A stretch of DNA of 64,000 bases from Gloeobacter morelensis MG652769 (GCF_021018745.1 NZ_CP063845.1:1364001-1428000), one strand, 5' to 3'. Numbered from the stretch's first letter, positions 17,150 to 26,742 are shown. Notes: a model not told the origin generated them from the letters alone. Numbers and translations: made by a program.

Positions 17150-19417
17150 CTACTCTTCCTGGGAACTCACCGTCGGCACCTGCTCAAGCAACCCGCGCAA
17201 CTGTTCGATCGCTTCGGCGCTGCCGCAGACCATCAGGCGATCCCCGGCCTGCACGACCGTATCGGCGTTGGGGAAGCGCACCATCTTGCCGGTGCGCTGG
17301 ACGGCCTGCACCAGCACGCCGTGGCGGCGACGCAGATCTACATCGGCGAGGGTCTGGCCGTCCAGAAACGAATTTTCGGGTACCTCCACCCAGCGCTCCG
17401 GGCGGCCGACGCTCGCTTCCGCCCGGCCTTCGAGCAGTTCTTCGAAGGCTCTGTCCTCCTCGCTATTGCCCACAGCCAGTACCCGGTCACCCGCCTTGAG
17501 CACCGTCTGCGGACCCGGATAGCGGTTGGTCTCGCTGCCGGTGCGAATAGCCATGACCGAGACGCCGGTGAGGCGGCGGATGTCGGCCTGGGCCAGCGTC
17601 AGACCCACCAGCGGCGAATTCGGTTTGACGGTGAACCAGTTGCCCTCCAGACCTTCGACGGCGGCTTCCAGTTCGTTGGCGACCACGAAGTCGGGTCTGG
17701 CAGGCAGAATCGAGCGGTAGCGGGTCTCGCGGCAGGCCACCACTTCCTGCTGCACCTCGCGCACGCCGCCCCCCAGAGTGATAAGCATGTGCGATCCCAT
17801 CGCCAGGGCCGACTCGAACTCGGGCTGGACCACTTCGCGCGCTCCCAACTGGTAGAGCGCGTCGATTTCGGAGTTGGCGTGGGCGCGCACGGTGACATCC
17901 AGTTCCGGCGCGATGCTCAGCACCCGCTTGAGGGTGAGGCGCGTCGCCATCGGGTCCGGCAGAGCGATGGCCATCGCCCGCGCCTGCTCCAGGTGCGCCT
18001 TTTCGAGCACCAGTTCGCTGGAGGAGTCGCCGAAAAGATAGGGAATTTGCTGTTTGCGCAGGCTCTCGGTGGTGGCCTCGTTGTTGTCGACGACCAGCAC
18101 GGTGTGCCCCTGGGAGCGCAGCATGCGTACCAGCGTCTCGCCCACCCGTCCGTAGCCTGCCACCACGATGTGATCGCGGATGCCTTCTTCGACGGCGATC
18201 ACCTTGGGAACCTCGCTCGCGCGCAACGCTTTGCCGATCACCGGCAGCGACTCCAGGGCGGTGAAGATCATCGGCGCGGATTTGAGCACAAACGGGGTGA
18301 CCACCAGCGTCACCGCCGTCGTACCGACCGTCAGGCCGTACAGTTCCGGCGAAAACAGCCCCAGTCCCTGGGCCACCCCGGCGAGCACAAAGGAAAATTC
18401 GCCAATCTGGTTGAGCCCCAGGCCGACGGTAAGCGCCGTCTTGAACGGATAGCCGAAGACCATCACAACGGGCGTGACGATGAGCGCCTTGCCCACCATG
18501 ACGACCGCCACCAGCCCGAGTAGCGTCGGGGCGTTGTTCCACAAAAAGACCGGATCGATCAGGCTGCCGATCGAGGCGAAAAAGACCGTCGCAAATATGT
18601 CGCGCATCGGCAGCACCCGGTCGAGGGCCTGATCGGCGTACTCGACTTCGGAGATCATCAATCCCGCCACAAAGGCACCCATCTCGATCCCCAGGCCGAT
18701 GGTCGAAGTGACCAGCGCCACCCCCAGGCAGAGGGCAAAGACCGTGAGCACGAACAGCTCCTGGGAGCCCGTGCGCGCTACCTGGCGCATCAGAGGCGGG
18801 ATGAGCCAGATACCGGATACCACCGCCCCGGCAATAAACAGCACCGATTTGAGCAGCGCCCACAGCAAGGCTCCACCGAGGGCTTCGGGCGGTTGGGTGA
18901 GGGCGGGCAGCACCGCGAGCATCAGGCCTAATCCCAGATCCTGCACGATGAGAATGGCGAGCATCGCCTGGCCGTGGGCGGTCTGCACCTCGTTGCGCTC
19001 GATGAGGATCTTGAGCACCACGGCGGTCGAAGACAGCGACAGCACCGCCCCCAGGAAGATTGCCTTCGGGATGGTGTCCACCCAGCCGGTGAGATAGGCG
19101 AGGCCGCCTCCCAAAAAGATCGTGAGCAACACCTGCAGGCTGCCTCCGCCCAAAGCGATGTTGCGGACCTTGTTGAGTTCTTTGATCGAAAATTCGACCC
19201 CCAGGGCAAACAGCAGCAGCGCCACCCCGACTTCGGCTAGAGCCTTGATGGCGCCTTCATCTCCCACCAGCGACAGCCCCGCCGGTCCTACCACCATGCC
19301 CCCGAGCAAGTAGCCCAGCAGCACCGGCTGGCGCAGACGGCTCGCCAGAAAGCCTCCAGCCGCCGCCGCCCCGAGCACGGTCACAATATCGACGATAAGT
19401 TGTAATTCCGATGCCAT
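17150..19417 (-). CDS. CPA2 monovalent cation:proton antiporter with TrkA-N and two TrkA-C domains (KefB-like)
   Basis: A 755-residue protein. About residues 1-390 form the Na+/H+ exchanger-type membrane domain with many hydrophobic segments. A TrkA-N (RCK) Rossmann domain follows (HIVVAGYGRVGETLVRML, around 420), then two TrkA-C domains (about 590-670 and 675-755). The layout fits ligand-gated K+ or Na+ efflux like KefB/KefC or cyanobacterial NapA relatives, with gating by NAD(H) or nucleotides at the RCK domain. I chose ATG 19417 because GAGG lies 8 nt upstream; a GTG at 19432 adds five residues. Confidence 0.9.
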   Translation of the reverse strand: MASELQLIVDIVTVLGAAAAGGFLASRLRQPVLLGYLLGGMVVGPAGLSLVGDEGAIKALAEVGVALLLFALGVEFSIKELNKVRNIALGGGSLQVLLTIFLGGGLAYLTGWVDTIPKAIFLGAVLSLSSTAVVLKILIERNEVQTAHGQAMLAILIVQDLGLGLMLAVLPALTQPPEALGGALLWALLKSVLFIAGAVVSGIWLIPPLMRQVARTGSQELFVLTVFALCLGVALVTSTIGLGIEMGAFVAGLMISEVEYADQALDRVLPMRDIFATVFFASIGSLIDPVFLWNNAPTLLGLVAVVMVGKALIVTPVVMVFGYPFKTALTVGLGLNQIGEFSFVLAGVAQGLGLFSPELYGLTVGTTAVTLVVTPFVLKSAPMIFTALESLPVIGKALRASEVPKVIAVEEGIRDHIVVAGYGRVGETLVRMLRSQGHTVLVVDNNEATTESLRKQQIPYLFGDSSSELVLEKAHLEQARAMAIALPDPMATRLTLKRVLSIAPELDVTVRAHANSEIDALYQLGAREVVQPEFESALAMGSHMLITLGGGVREVQQEVVACRETRYRSILPARPDFVVANELEAAVEGLEGNWFTVKPNSPLVGLTLAQADIRRLTGVSVMAIRTGSETNRYPGPQTVLKAGDRVLAVGNSEEDRAFEELLEGRAEASVGRPERWVEVPENSFLDGQTLADVDLRRRHGVLVQAVQRTGKMVRFPNADTVVQAGDRLMVCGSAEAIEQLRGLLEQVPTVSSQEE

Positions 19418-19534
19418 CTCTACCTCACCCACGCCTGGTCACTGACTAGAAGCACAAATAGGAAAACCGCTATTCATGCCACCAGCTTAATCAATGCCTC
19501 GTCGGTGCAACGGTAGCCAAAGCGCGGCTCTTCC

Positions 19535-20131
19535 TCAGGAAGCGGCGTTGCTCAGAGCCATCAAGGCGTTGACGATGGCTGCCGCCACCGGCGAGCCGCC
19601 TTTGCGCCCCTCCACCCGGATCTGGGGAATAGCCAGACTGGCGAGGGCTTTTTTGGCGGGGATCACCTGCACAAAACCCACCGGCACGCCCACCACCAGC
19701 GCCGGATGGGCTCGGCCTGCACAGATCGCCTCCACCAGCGCCAGCAGGGCCGTAGGAGCGTTACCGATGACGTAAATGGCTTCGGGATAGCGGACGGTAA
19801 GACCGAGCAAGCCTGCCTCCGTGCGCGTCTGACCCGCCTGCGGGACAATCCCCGCTTCCAGGGCGCACAGAAGCGGGTGATTCCCAAGGCTGCTTGCCAC
19901 GCCGGCTTTGACCATCTGCACATCGACGATCACCGGGGTCTGTGCCCGGATCGCGGCAAGGGCGGCGGGGATCGCTCCGTGCTCAAAGCGCAACAGGTGT
20001 TGGTACTCGAAGTCGGCCGTCGCGTGGATCACCCGCCGCACGATTTGGTATTCGGCAGGTGGGAAGGTGTGCTCGCCAATTTCAGCATCGATGATGGCGA
20101 AGCTTTCGGCCGTGATTGGGTGCAGATCCAT
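19535..20131 (-). CDS. cobH: Precorrin-8X methylmutase
   Basis: A 198-residue CobH/CbiC protein that moves the C11 methyl to C12, giving hydrogenobyrinate. The conserved region IVRRVIHATADFEY carries the expected catalytic His (H36), and DVQMVKAG and VVGVPVGFV follow. The frame is open far upstream, but the family start and the divergent cobO promoter region fix the ATG at 20131. It is divergent from cobO with a 64-bp gap, so the two cobalamin genes probably share a control region. Confidence 0.92.
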   Translation of the reverse strand: MDLHPITAESFAIIDAEIGEHTFPPAEYQIVRRVIHATADFEYQHLLRFEHGAIPAALAAIRAQTPVIVDVQMVKAGVASSLGNHPLLCALEAGIVPQAGQTRTEAGLLGLTVRYPEAIYVIGNAPTALLALVEAICAGRAHPALVVGVPVGFVQVIPAKKALASLAIPQIRVEGRKGGSPVAAAIVNALMALSNAAS

Positions 20132-20195
20132 GCCTTTCAGGATCCCACGACCGCCCGATCGGTGGCACGATGGCCTGGTAGCGCGAGGCCCGACC

Positions 20196-20801
20196 ATGAC
20201 CGATGCCGACACCGCCCACAAACTGAAAATGGAGCGCCGCAAGCAGGTGCAGGAGCAGCGCCTGGCCGAGCGCGACCGCAAAAAGGGACTGCTCATCGTC
20301 CACACCGGCGACGGCAAGGGCAAAAGTTCGGCGGCCTTCGGCATGGTCTTCCGGTCGCTGGGCCACGGCCTGCCGGTGGCGGTGATCCAATTTATCAAAG
20401 GTGCCTGGGAACCGGGAGAAGCCAAACTGCTCGGCCGCTTCCCGGAGCTGGTAGTCTTTCGAGCGATGGGCGAAGGGTTTACCTGGGAGACCCAGGACCG
20501 CGAGCGCGATATCGCCAAAGCAAGCGAAGCCTGGAAGGCAGGTCTGGAACTTATCCTGGCGGGCCGACACCACATCGTGCTGCTCGATGAAATCAATGTG
20601 GCGATGAAACTGGGATATCTTGATCCCAATCAAGTTCTGGCGGGCCTGGCGCGCAAACCTGAGATGGTGCACGTCGTGCTCACCGGCCGGGGAGCCCCGG
20701 AGGGCATCATCGAAGCCGCCGATCTAGTGACGGAGATGAAACTGGTCAAACACCCCTTCCGTAGCCAGGGGATCAAAGCGCAGCTGGGGATCGAGTACTA
20801 G
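20196..20801 (+). CDS. cobO: Cob(I)yrinic acid a,c-diamide adenosyltransferase (CobO/BtuR type)
   Basis: A 201-residue CobA/CobO/BtuR-family ATP-dependent adenosyltransferase. The unusual P-loop HTGDGKGKSSAAFG (36-49) and the later LLDEINVAMKLGYL and VLTGRGAP are diagnostic. It adds the 5'-deoxyadenosyl group to reduced cobalt in adenosylcobalamin synthesis. The N-terminal 30 residues (KMERRKQVQEQRLAERDRKK) are the usual basic lid helix. The ATG at 20196 is the start that gives the family length. Divergent from cobH. Confidence 0.94.
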   Translation: MTDADTAHKLKMERRKQVQEQRLAERDRKKGLLIVHTGDGKGKSSAAFGMVFRSLGHGLPVAVIQFIKGAWEPGEAKLLGRFPELVVFRAMGEGFTWETQDRERDIAKASEAWKAGLELILAGRHHIVLLDEINVAMKLGYLDPNQVLAGLARKPEMVHVVLTGRGAPEGIIEAADLVTEMKLVKHPFRSQGIKAQLGIEY

Positions 20802-21257
20802 AGAAGGTGTCAGGCATGAATCTGTTCGAGCGAGTTTCTAAGAGCAGTTGCTGTTGTTTGGGCAGCCTCAAATCGCTTTAGCGCGGTTTTTATTTACATA
20901 AACAATTGTGGGCCAACTGAAAACCCCAGTGGACAATCGCTTTCAAACCTGACACCTGGCAGTTGGTTTGGCACGACAGTCTGTGGGGCGAGAGGTGGAA
21001 CCCCCTTCGGGTTCCCCTCTCGCGCTCTCCTCCTCCCCGCGTCGAGGGGCTGCCAGCCCCCCGACACCCCCCGGACTTAAAGGCATGGTAGGCGGGAGAC
21101 TGTATGGGTGGGATGGGTTTATTCTTCAAGGGCCTGCACGACGCGTGTCGACTGCGGCGATGGGGCTGGCTTGCCGCTGGCTACAGAAGTATTGGGAAGT
21201 GAAGCAGTTCAAACGCCGTGCATAACCTGACAGGCAGTGGTTCTCCTCTGACACCTG
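20802..21257. other. Intergenic region without a convincing gene; rich in inverted repeats
   Basis: 456 bp between cobO and the convergent NHL-repeat gene. GGTGTCAGG appears near 20807 and CCTGACACC near 20949, an inverted pair 140 bp apart, and CTGACACCTGTC recurs at 21238-21249. A weak stem followed by TTTTT (20870-20892) could end cobO transcription. Short ORFs here (for example 20968-21225) are proline/serine-rich readings of the GC-rich hairpins and I do not regard them as genes. Confidence 0.6.
20988..21065. repeat. Two adjacent strong GC-rich hairpins
   Basis: Hairpin 1: left arm 20988-21003 (GCGAGAGGTGGAACCC), loop CCTTC, right arm 21009-21023 (GGGTTCCCCTCTCGC), with a single bulged T. 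Hairpin 2: GTCGAGGGGCTG at 21041-21052, loop C, CAGCCCCCCGAC at 21054-21065, one mismatch. Two long stems this close suggest a structured RNA or the folded core of a small palindromic repeat element. Confidence 0.65.
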
Positions 21258-22790
21258 TCATGCGCTATCTGGAAAGCAGAAACCGGGAGCGCACAGGCCG
21301 CGAACTTTGAGCGTCGAGACCCGGCGCGCACTCAAATCGATCACCCGGATGGCGTGATTGTTAGTGTCGGCGATATAGATCCGATCGCCGTGGCACCACA
21401 ATCCGGCAGGCTCCCAGAAGCGCGCTTCGGCTAATTCGCCGTCGAGATAGCCGCTGTCGACGTGGCCCGTGAGAGTCTCGCACCGTCTACTTTTGGGATC
21501 GATGCGCTTGATTTTGTGGTTGTAGGTGTCGGCCAGCCACAAAGTTTTGCCGTCCCAGTGCACCCCGAGCGGGTGCTGCAACAGCACGCCCTCCCCGACG
21601 CCGTCTTGATCCCCAAAGCCGAACAGATCGCCCGAGCCACACAGGAGTGCGGTGAGATCTTCTGCAATACCCACGGTGCGCACGGAACTGCTTTCGGAGT
21701 CGGCAACGAACAACCTGTGACCATCGGTAGTGATCCCACTCGGTTGGGCAAAAGCGGAGCTGTCGCGCGTACCGTTCAGGGTCGATTCGTGGCCGTTGCC
21801 GGCAAAGGTGCTGATTCGGCCGCTCCTTGGGTCGCACTTCCAGATCTGGTGGGAACCGGCCATCGCCACGTAGAGCAAGTCATCCACCATTACTGCGTCC
21901 CAGGGCGAACTGAGGGGAATCTCCAGACCCGGACCCTCGACCTGGCCGTAGCCCAGGCTCTGCTCGCCGGTACCGGCGAGGGTGCTCACCTGGCAGCTGA
22001 CCAGGTCGACTTTGCGCAGCAGATGATTTTCGGTGTCGCAGACGAACAGCGTGCGGCCGTCCCCTGCCAGGGCCAGCCCCTGGGGAGCCCAAAATTCGGC
22101 CTCCTCGAAGCTGCCGTCGCGCCAACCGGGGGTGCCGGAGCCGATAATCTCGTGGCTGGAGCCGTCGAGGCTGCTGGTCACGATGCGGTGGTGGCTGCTG
22201 TCGCTGACGAACAGGCGATTGCCGTCGGTGATCACTTTGCCGGGGAAAGCGAGGGGCGTCGGTGGGGCGGCAGCTTTTTCCAGACGGGTCAATAGTCCTG
22301 CCGGGATTGGGCGGCCCTGGGTGCGTTGGCTCGCCACCAGTTCGCCAATCAGCTGATCGAGCAGGTCGCGGTTGCCCTCGCCGGAGGCGTGACCCACGTA
22401 GTAACCGTCCGGGTCGATCAGTACCAGCGTCGGCCAGGCTCTGATCGCGTAGCTCTGCCAGATGGTGTGGCTCTCGTCGACGATCACCGGATGATCGATG
22501 TCGTGGCGCAAGATCGCCCGGCGGACATTGTCTAGAGCCTGTTCGTTGGCAAATTTGGCGGTGTGCACGCCGATTACCGTGAGGCTGTCGCGATACTTGT
22601 CCTCGAGATATTTGAGATCCGGCAGGACGTGCAGGCAGTTGATACAGCAGTAAGTCCAAAAATCGAGCAGCACGACCCGGCCGCGCAGTTCCTTCAGGCG
22701 TAGGGGCCTGTCGGTGTTGAGCCAGTGAAATTTTGGGGGCAGCTCGGGGGCGCGAACACGGGGGGTCTTGCTGGACACGGCGGTTCCCAT
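21258..22790 (-). CDS. Thioredoxin-like domain plus NHL-repeat beta-propeller protein
   Basis: About 510 residues from the ATG at 22790. An N-terminal TlpA/thioredoxin-like domain has the CxxC-type motif in FWTYCCINCLHVLPDLKYL. About six NHL repeats follow (FVCDTENHLLRKVDL, FVADSESSSVRTVG, WLADTYNHKIKRID, YIADTNNHAIRVID), forming a propeller. The domain order matches NHL-repeat/thioredoxin proteins such as animal NHLRC2. The function in bacteria is unknown; thiol redox work is inferred. The frame is open to 22904, but that would overlap the divergent phosphohexomutase promoter, so the shorter start is preferred. Confidence 0.85.
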   Translation of the reverse strand: MGTAVSSKTPRVRAPELPPKFHWLNTDRPLRLKELRGRVVLLDFWTYCCINCLHVLPDLKYLEDKYRDSLTVIGVHTAKFANEQALDNVRRAILRHDIDHPVIVDESHTIWQSYAIRAWPTLVLIDPDGYYVGHASGEGNRDLLDQLIGELVASQRTQGRPIPAGLLTRLEKAAAPPTPLAFPGKVITDGNRLFVSDSSHHRIVTSSLDGSSHEIIGSGTPGWRDGSFEEAEFWAPQGLALAGDGRTLFVCDTENHLLRKVDLVSCQVSTLAGTGEQSLGYGQVEGPGLEIPLSSPWDAVMVDDLLYVAMAGSHQIWKCDPRSGRISTFAGNGHESTLNGTRDSSAFAQPSGITTDGHRLFVADSESSSVRTVGIAEDLTALLCGSGDLFGFGDQDGVGEGVLLQHPLGVHWDGKTLWLADTYNHKIKRIDPKSRRCETLTGHVDSGYLDGELAEARFWEPAGLWCHGDRIYIADTNNHAIRVIDLSARRVSTLKVRGLCAPGFCFPDSA

Positions 22791-22906
22791 GGGCACACTT
22801 TCAGCATGGCTTACCGGTGGGGCGATTGTCCCGGGCTGCACGGGCGGAGTGCGAATGGCGGGTGGCCTATACTCGACAGTGCAAACGGCACACAGGAGAG
22901 CCACCG

Positions 22907-24322
22907 ATGGCAGGCACGGCCATTCGCTTCGGTACCGACGGCTGGCGGGCGATTATCGCGCGGGAATTCACCTTCGAGAATGTCACCCGCGTGGCGCGGG
23001 CTGCCGCTGAAATCCTGGCTGAAACTTTTGAAGGCGAGGGCGTCGTCATCGGCTACGACCGCCGTTTTCTGGCCGACGAATTTGCCCGCACCGCCGCCGA
23101 AGCGGTGCGCAGCCTGGGTCTATCGGTGCTCCTGGCCGACTGCCCCGCCCCCACCCCCGCCTTCAGCTGGGCGGTCAAAAAACGTGGCGCCAAGGGCGCT
23201 CTGGTGCTCACCGCGAGCCACAACCCTGCTTCCTACTGCGGCATCAAGATCAAAGGCGCCTTCGCAGGGTCGGTCTCGCCGGAATTCACCCGAGCGGTCG
23301 AAGAGCGGCTCGAAGGTCCGGTACCTGCGGATCGACCCCGGGGTAGCCTGGTGCTATTCGATCCATGGATGGACTATCTGGCCCAGTTGCGCACGCGGGT
23401 GGACGTGGCTGCCCTGCAGGAAGCGAACCTGGCTATCTTTATCGATGTCATGCACGGCGTCGGCGCGGGGGGATTGACCCACCTGCTCGGGCCGAACGTG
23501 GTAGAGGTGCGCGGGCGCCACGATCCGCTTTTTGGCGGTACCCCGCCCGAACCGATCGGCCGCTACCTGGCGCCTTTATTTGAGGCGGTGCGCGGCTACC
23601 GGGGGGACCGGCCGGTGGTGGGCCTGGCCCTGGATGGCGACGCCGATCGGATCGCCGCCGCCGATCGCCACGGCAATTTCTTGAGCTGCCAGGTGCTCAT
23701 TCCTCTGCTGGTGGACCACCTGGCCCGCCGCCGGGGACTCACCGGCAAAGTCGTCAAGACGATCAGCGGCTCGGATCTGATTGCAAAGGTGGCCCGCGCG
23801 CGGGGATTGCCGGTCGAGGAGACGGCCATCGGCTTTAAGTACATCGCCGATGTTATGCTGCGCGAGCCGGTGCTCGTGGGCGGCGAGGAATCGGGAGGCA
23901 TCGGTTATCTGGGGCACATGCCCGAGCGCGACGGGCTTCTGTGTGCGCTGTATCTAGTCGAGATCGTGGCGCAAACCGGCAAAGATCTGGGCGCACTGTT
24001 TGCCCAATTGCAGGGGGAGCTCGGTTTTCACTCCCACTACGACCGGCGGGATCTGCGCCTGGCGGACGAAGCGTTCAAGCAGCGGTTGCTGGGAGAACTG
24101 GGAAGCTCCCCCCCCAAAACGGTGGCCGACCAGGCAGTGATCGAACACAGCGCTATCGACGGCCACAAATTTCGCCTCGCCGACGGGCGCTGGTTGCTCA
24201 TCCGCTTCAGCGGCACCGAACCGCTGCTCCGGCTCTACTGCGAAGGCCCCGACCCCGTCCGGGTCACCGAGACATTGCAGTGGGCGGAGCGTTGGGCCAC
24301 CGGCCCTGGGGTGCTATGCTGA
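22907..24322 (+). CDS. Phosphoglucomutase/phosphomannomutase family protein
   Basis: A 471-residue alpha-D-phosphohexomutase. The phosphoserine loop is TASHNP with S104, the metal loop is DGDADR (about 243), the sugar-specificity loop is GGEESGGIG and the phosphate-binding loop RFSGTEP lies near the C-terminus. It interconverts hexose 1- and 6-phosphates for glycogen, cell wall or glycan precursors. Which sugar is preferred is not clear. The ATG at 22907 has AGGAG upstream. Longer upstream reading is ignored because the family starts with the IRFGTDGWR strand. Confidence 0.93.
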   Translation: MAGTAIRFGTDGWRAIIAREFTFENVTRVARAAAEILAETFEGEGVVIGYDRRFLADEFARTAAEAVRSLGLSVLLADCPAPTPAFSWAVKKRGAKGALVLTASHNPASYCGIKIKGAFAGSVSPEFTRAVEERLEGPVPADRPRGSLVLFDPWMDYLAQLRTRVDVAALQEANLAIFIDVMHGVGAGGLTHLLGPNVVEVRGRHDPLFGGTPPEPIGRYLAPLFEAVRGYRGDRPVVGLALDGDADRIAAADRHGNFLSCQVLIPLLVDHLARRRGLTGKVVKTISGSDLIAKVARARGLPVEETAIGFKYIADVMLREPVLVGGEESGGIGYLGHMPERDGLLCALYLVEIVAQTGKDLGALFAQLQGELGFHSHYDRRDLRLADEAFKQRLLGELGSSPPKTVADQAVIEHSAIDGHKFRLADGRWLLIRFSGTEPLLRLYCEGPDPVRVTETLQWAERWATGPGVLC

Positions 24323-24349
24323 GTAGCCGTGCCTGAAAGCGAAGTACCC

Positions 24350-24556
24350 ATGTCCTTCAAAAAAATCGAGCGGACCAAAGAAATCGATCGCCGCCGCCAC
24401 CGCAAAGCCAAACTCGCCAAACTGCGCGCCCGCTACCATGCCGCCAAGACCGAGGCGGAGCGCAAAGACATCTATAGCCGTGCCGCCCGCCTCTCGCCCT
24501 GGCTGAGCGTCGAAGAATTCGCCAACCCCTCCACCGCCGCCGTCACCGCGCAGTAG
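24350..24556 (+). CDS. Small basic protein, probably the DUF6800-type cyanobacterial family
   Basis: 68 residues, very rich in Arg and Lys in the first half (KEIDRRRHRKAKLAKLRARY) and predicted mostly helical. It resembles small cyanobacterial proteins with the RRRRHRxxKLxKLRxRY pattern, which I recall as DUF6800, with no known function. The basic helix may bind nucleic acid. The ATG at 24350 is preferred to the upstream GTG at 24329. It follows the phosphohexomutase gene by 27 bp. Confidence 0.62.
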   Translation: MSFKKIERTKEIDRRRHRKAKLAKLRARYHAAKTEAERKDIYSRAARLSPWLSVEEFANPSTAAVTAQ

Positions 24557-24679
24557 AGCCACCTACCCTGGGGTACATCCCGTCGATGGCGGCGGGGGGC
24601 GATGATGGCACTGGTCGCAGGTGGGTCACCCCGGGGTGGTCCGTCGATCGCAACTGTCTATTCAAGGAGTATTGCAGCG

Positions 24680-24865
24680 ATGTACCAGGCTATCGAGAGC
24701 TATCGCAATTTCTGGCTGCTCACCAGCGGCATCATCGACGGCGCCACCCGTGCCGTCGGCCTGCACCGCACGGTACCGCCTCTGTACAAAGGCGTCAAAA
24801 TCGCCGGGATCCTCAACATCGCCGCCGCCTCCGTGGTGATGGCGATGATCGAAGAATCCAAGTGA
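24680..24865 (+). CDS. Small protein of unknown function
   Basis: 61 residues starting MYQAIESYRNFWLL. AAGGAG lies 10 nt upstream of the ATG at 24680, a good reason to prefer it to the longer reading from 24602. It has a moderately hydrophobic C-terminal stretch (GILNIAAASVVMAMI) that could be one membrane segment. No family recognised. It converges with the S4-domain gene, 4 bp away. Confidence 0.55.
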   Translation: MYQAIESYRNFWLLTSGIIDGATRAVGLHRTVPPLYKGVKIAGILNIAAASVVMAMIEESK

Positions 24866-24869
24866 GACT

Positions 24870-25658
24870 TTACTGATAGCGGATCATCTGGACGCGGTAG
24901 CGTCCTTTTTTGGTCGTATCCACCGGTCCTACCTCCAGGCGGCCCCGCCCGCGCAGGGTGATGCGGTCGCCGGTCTGGACGTTCTTGCTGGGTTGGGTGA
25001 CGGTCTTCCAGTTGAGGGTCACCTCCCCCGACTCGATCGATTCGACCATTTTGTTGCGCGATAAACCAAACCCGGCCGAACCGATGGCGTCGATGCGCAG
25101 CGACGCTTCCACCGAGGTGATTTCCTTGGTCTGGGGCGGCCGGATGCGCAGTTCCTCAAAGCCAATCGGCACCACCTGCACCGGCACCGTGCGCACGCTG
25201 GTGAGGCTTGTCTGCAAAAATGGCACCAGTTCAGGGGCAACCAGAGCCTGGGCGCCGCGATCTCCCAGCACCAGAATGTCCCCCACCTTGCCGCGCACGA
25301 TGCCGGTGCCCAGGATGGCCCCCAGAAAATCGCGGTGGCTCGCGGCGTCGAACAAGAAGTTGCCGCGAATATCGACGGCAGCCAACGGAATGGCGGCGGT
25401 TTCGATGGCGATGTTATCGCGGGAAACCGCGATGCGCCGGCGTTCGGCCTGGGGATAGCCGCCCCAGGCGGTGGCGTGCACCTCCACCAGGCGCGAAAAG
25501 ACATCGAGACATTCGCCCACTTCGGGGGGCGAGTAAAAGTCGGAGGTGACCACCGACCAATCGCGCAGGGCCGTCTCGGCCAGATCGAGCACGCGCGCGA
25601 GCGCGTCGCGATGCTCGGCGCGCTTGAGCAATTCTTCGCGGGGCAGAGTGCTGGGCAT
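24870..25658 (-). CDS. Photosystem II S4 domain protein (YlmH-like RNA-binding protein)
   Basis: 262 residues with the YlmH architecture: an N-terminal globular region (about 1-90), a central domain (RGNFLFDAASHRDFLGAILGTG) and a C-terminal S4 RNA-binding domain (about 180-245, LRIDAIGSAGFGLSRNKMVESI). In cyanobacteria and plants this branch is annotated as photosystem II S4 domain protein; a role in PSII accumulation is known only loosely. The ATG at 25658 gives the family start. Upstream reading runs into the old yellow enzyme gene. Confidence 0.85.
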   Translation of the reverse strand: MPSTLPREELLKRAEHRDALARVLDLAETALRDWSVVTSDFYSPPEVGECLDVFSRLVEVHATAWGGYPQAERRRIAVSRDNIAIETAAIPLAAVDIRGNFLFDAASHRDFLGAILGTGIVRGKVGDILVLGDRGAQALVAPELVPFLQTSLTSVRTVPVQVVPIGFEELRIRPPQTKEITSVEASLRIDAIGSAGFGLSRNKMVESIESGEVTLNWKTVTQPSKNVQTGDRITLRGRGRLEVGPVDTTKKGRYRVQMIRYQ

Positions 25659-25677
25659 GCCCTCAATTTTACTTACA

Positions 25678-26742
25678 TTAAGGTTTGGCCTGCTGGTACT
25701 GTGCGGGCCAGGGACCGGGGGCGCGCAGTTCGATGGCCGCTTTGAGGGGCCAGTAGGGATCGCGCAGCAATTGTCTGCCGATGAGCACCAGATCCGCCTG
25801 ACCGGTGCGCACGATGTGGTCGGCCTGCTCCGCCGAGGTGATCTGCCCGACAGCGCCGGTGAGCATGTCCGCCTCAGCGCGGATGCGCTCGGCAAACCCG
25901 GTCTGGTAGCCCGGCCCCGCCGGGATGCGCACGCCAGGGATAACCCCCCCCGAGGAGCAATCGATCAGATCCACCCCGCTGCGGGCGAGTGCCTGGGCCA
26001 GCAGCACCGACTGCTCGACATCCCAGCCTCCCGCCGTCCAATCGGTAGCCGAGATGCGCACAAAAAGCGGTAGACGCTCGGGCCAGACGCCGCGCACCGC
26101 CTCCACCACCGCCATCAATAGCCGGATGCGGTTTTCAAATAGTCCCCCCCACTGGTCCGTGCGCCGGTTGCTCAGGGGCGAAAGAAACGAATGGAGCAGA
26201 TAGCCGTGGGCGGCATGGATTTCGAGCACCCGAAATCCGGCTTCCAGCGACCGCCTTGCCGCCGCCGCAAACGCCTGCACAGTCGCGGCGATGCCTGCTT
26301 CATCGAGCGCTTCGGGCAGCGGATGGCCTGCGTCGAAGGGGAGGGCACTCGGGGCGACGATGTCCGCCCAGCCGCCCTCGCCCTCGGTAAGCGGCCCGCC
26401 GCCTTCCCAGGGACGGGCCGTGCTCGCCTTGCGCCCGGCGTGGGCGATCTGAATCCCGGCCACTGACCCCTGGACATGGATAAAATCGTTGATCCGCCGC
26501 AAGGGCTCGATGTGCGCGTCGCTCCAGATGCCCAGATCCTGGGGGCTGATGCGGCCGCGCGCTTCGACCGCCGCCGCTTCGAAAATGACCAGGCCCGCCC
26601 CGCCCACCGCGCGGCTGCCCAGGTGGACAAAGTGCCAGTCGTTGGCCAGACCGTCGGTGCTCGAGTACTGGCACATCGGCGAGACGGCGATGCGGTTGCG
26701 CAGGGTGATGTCGCGCAGGGTCAGGGGTGCAAACAGGTGCAT
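25678..26742 (-). CDS. NADH:flavin oxidoreductase, old yellow enzyme (YqjM-like)
   Basis: A 354-residue FMN-dependent TIM-barrel enoate reductase of the thermophilic-like/YqjM class: C24 in SPMCQYS tunes the flavin, HAAHGYLLHSFLSPLSN lines the active site and the Tyr/Arg positions are present. These enzymes reduce activated C=C bonds of electrophiles such as quinones, maleimides and enals. The gene is 75 bp downstream of a YqhD-like aldehyde reductase and faces the same NemR-like regulator. E. coli NemR controls the old yellow enzyme NemA, so a shared electrophile response is likely. Confidence 0.92.
   Translation of the reverse strand: MHLFAPLTLRDITLRNRIAVSPMCQYSSTDGLANDWHFVHLGSRAVGGAGLVIFEAAAVEARGRISPQDLGIWSDAHIEPLRRINDFIHVQGSVAGIQIAHAGRKASTARPWEGGGPLTEGEGGWADIVAPSALPFDAGHPLPEALDEAGIAATVQAFAAAARRSLEAGFRVLEIHAAHGYLLHSFLSPLSNRRTDQWGGLFENRIRLLMAVVEAVRGVWPERLPLFVRISATDWTAGGWDVEQSVLLAQALARSGVDLIDCSSGGVIPGVRIPAGPGYQTGFAERIRAEADMLTGAVGQITSAEQADHIVRTGQADLVLIGRQLLRDPYWPLKAAIELRAPGPWPAQYQQAKP

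Noticed and set aside
17111-18523. 470-codon ORF antisense to the cation antiporter
   Set aside because: Shadow frame with His/Arg-rich composition; the antiporter with TrkA domains is on the other strand.
20968-21225. 85-codon ORF in the hairpin-rich gap
   Set aside because: Its first half is the reading of two GC-rich hairpins; no ribosome site or family.
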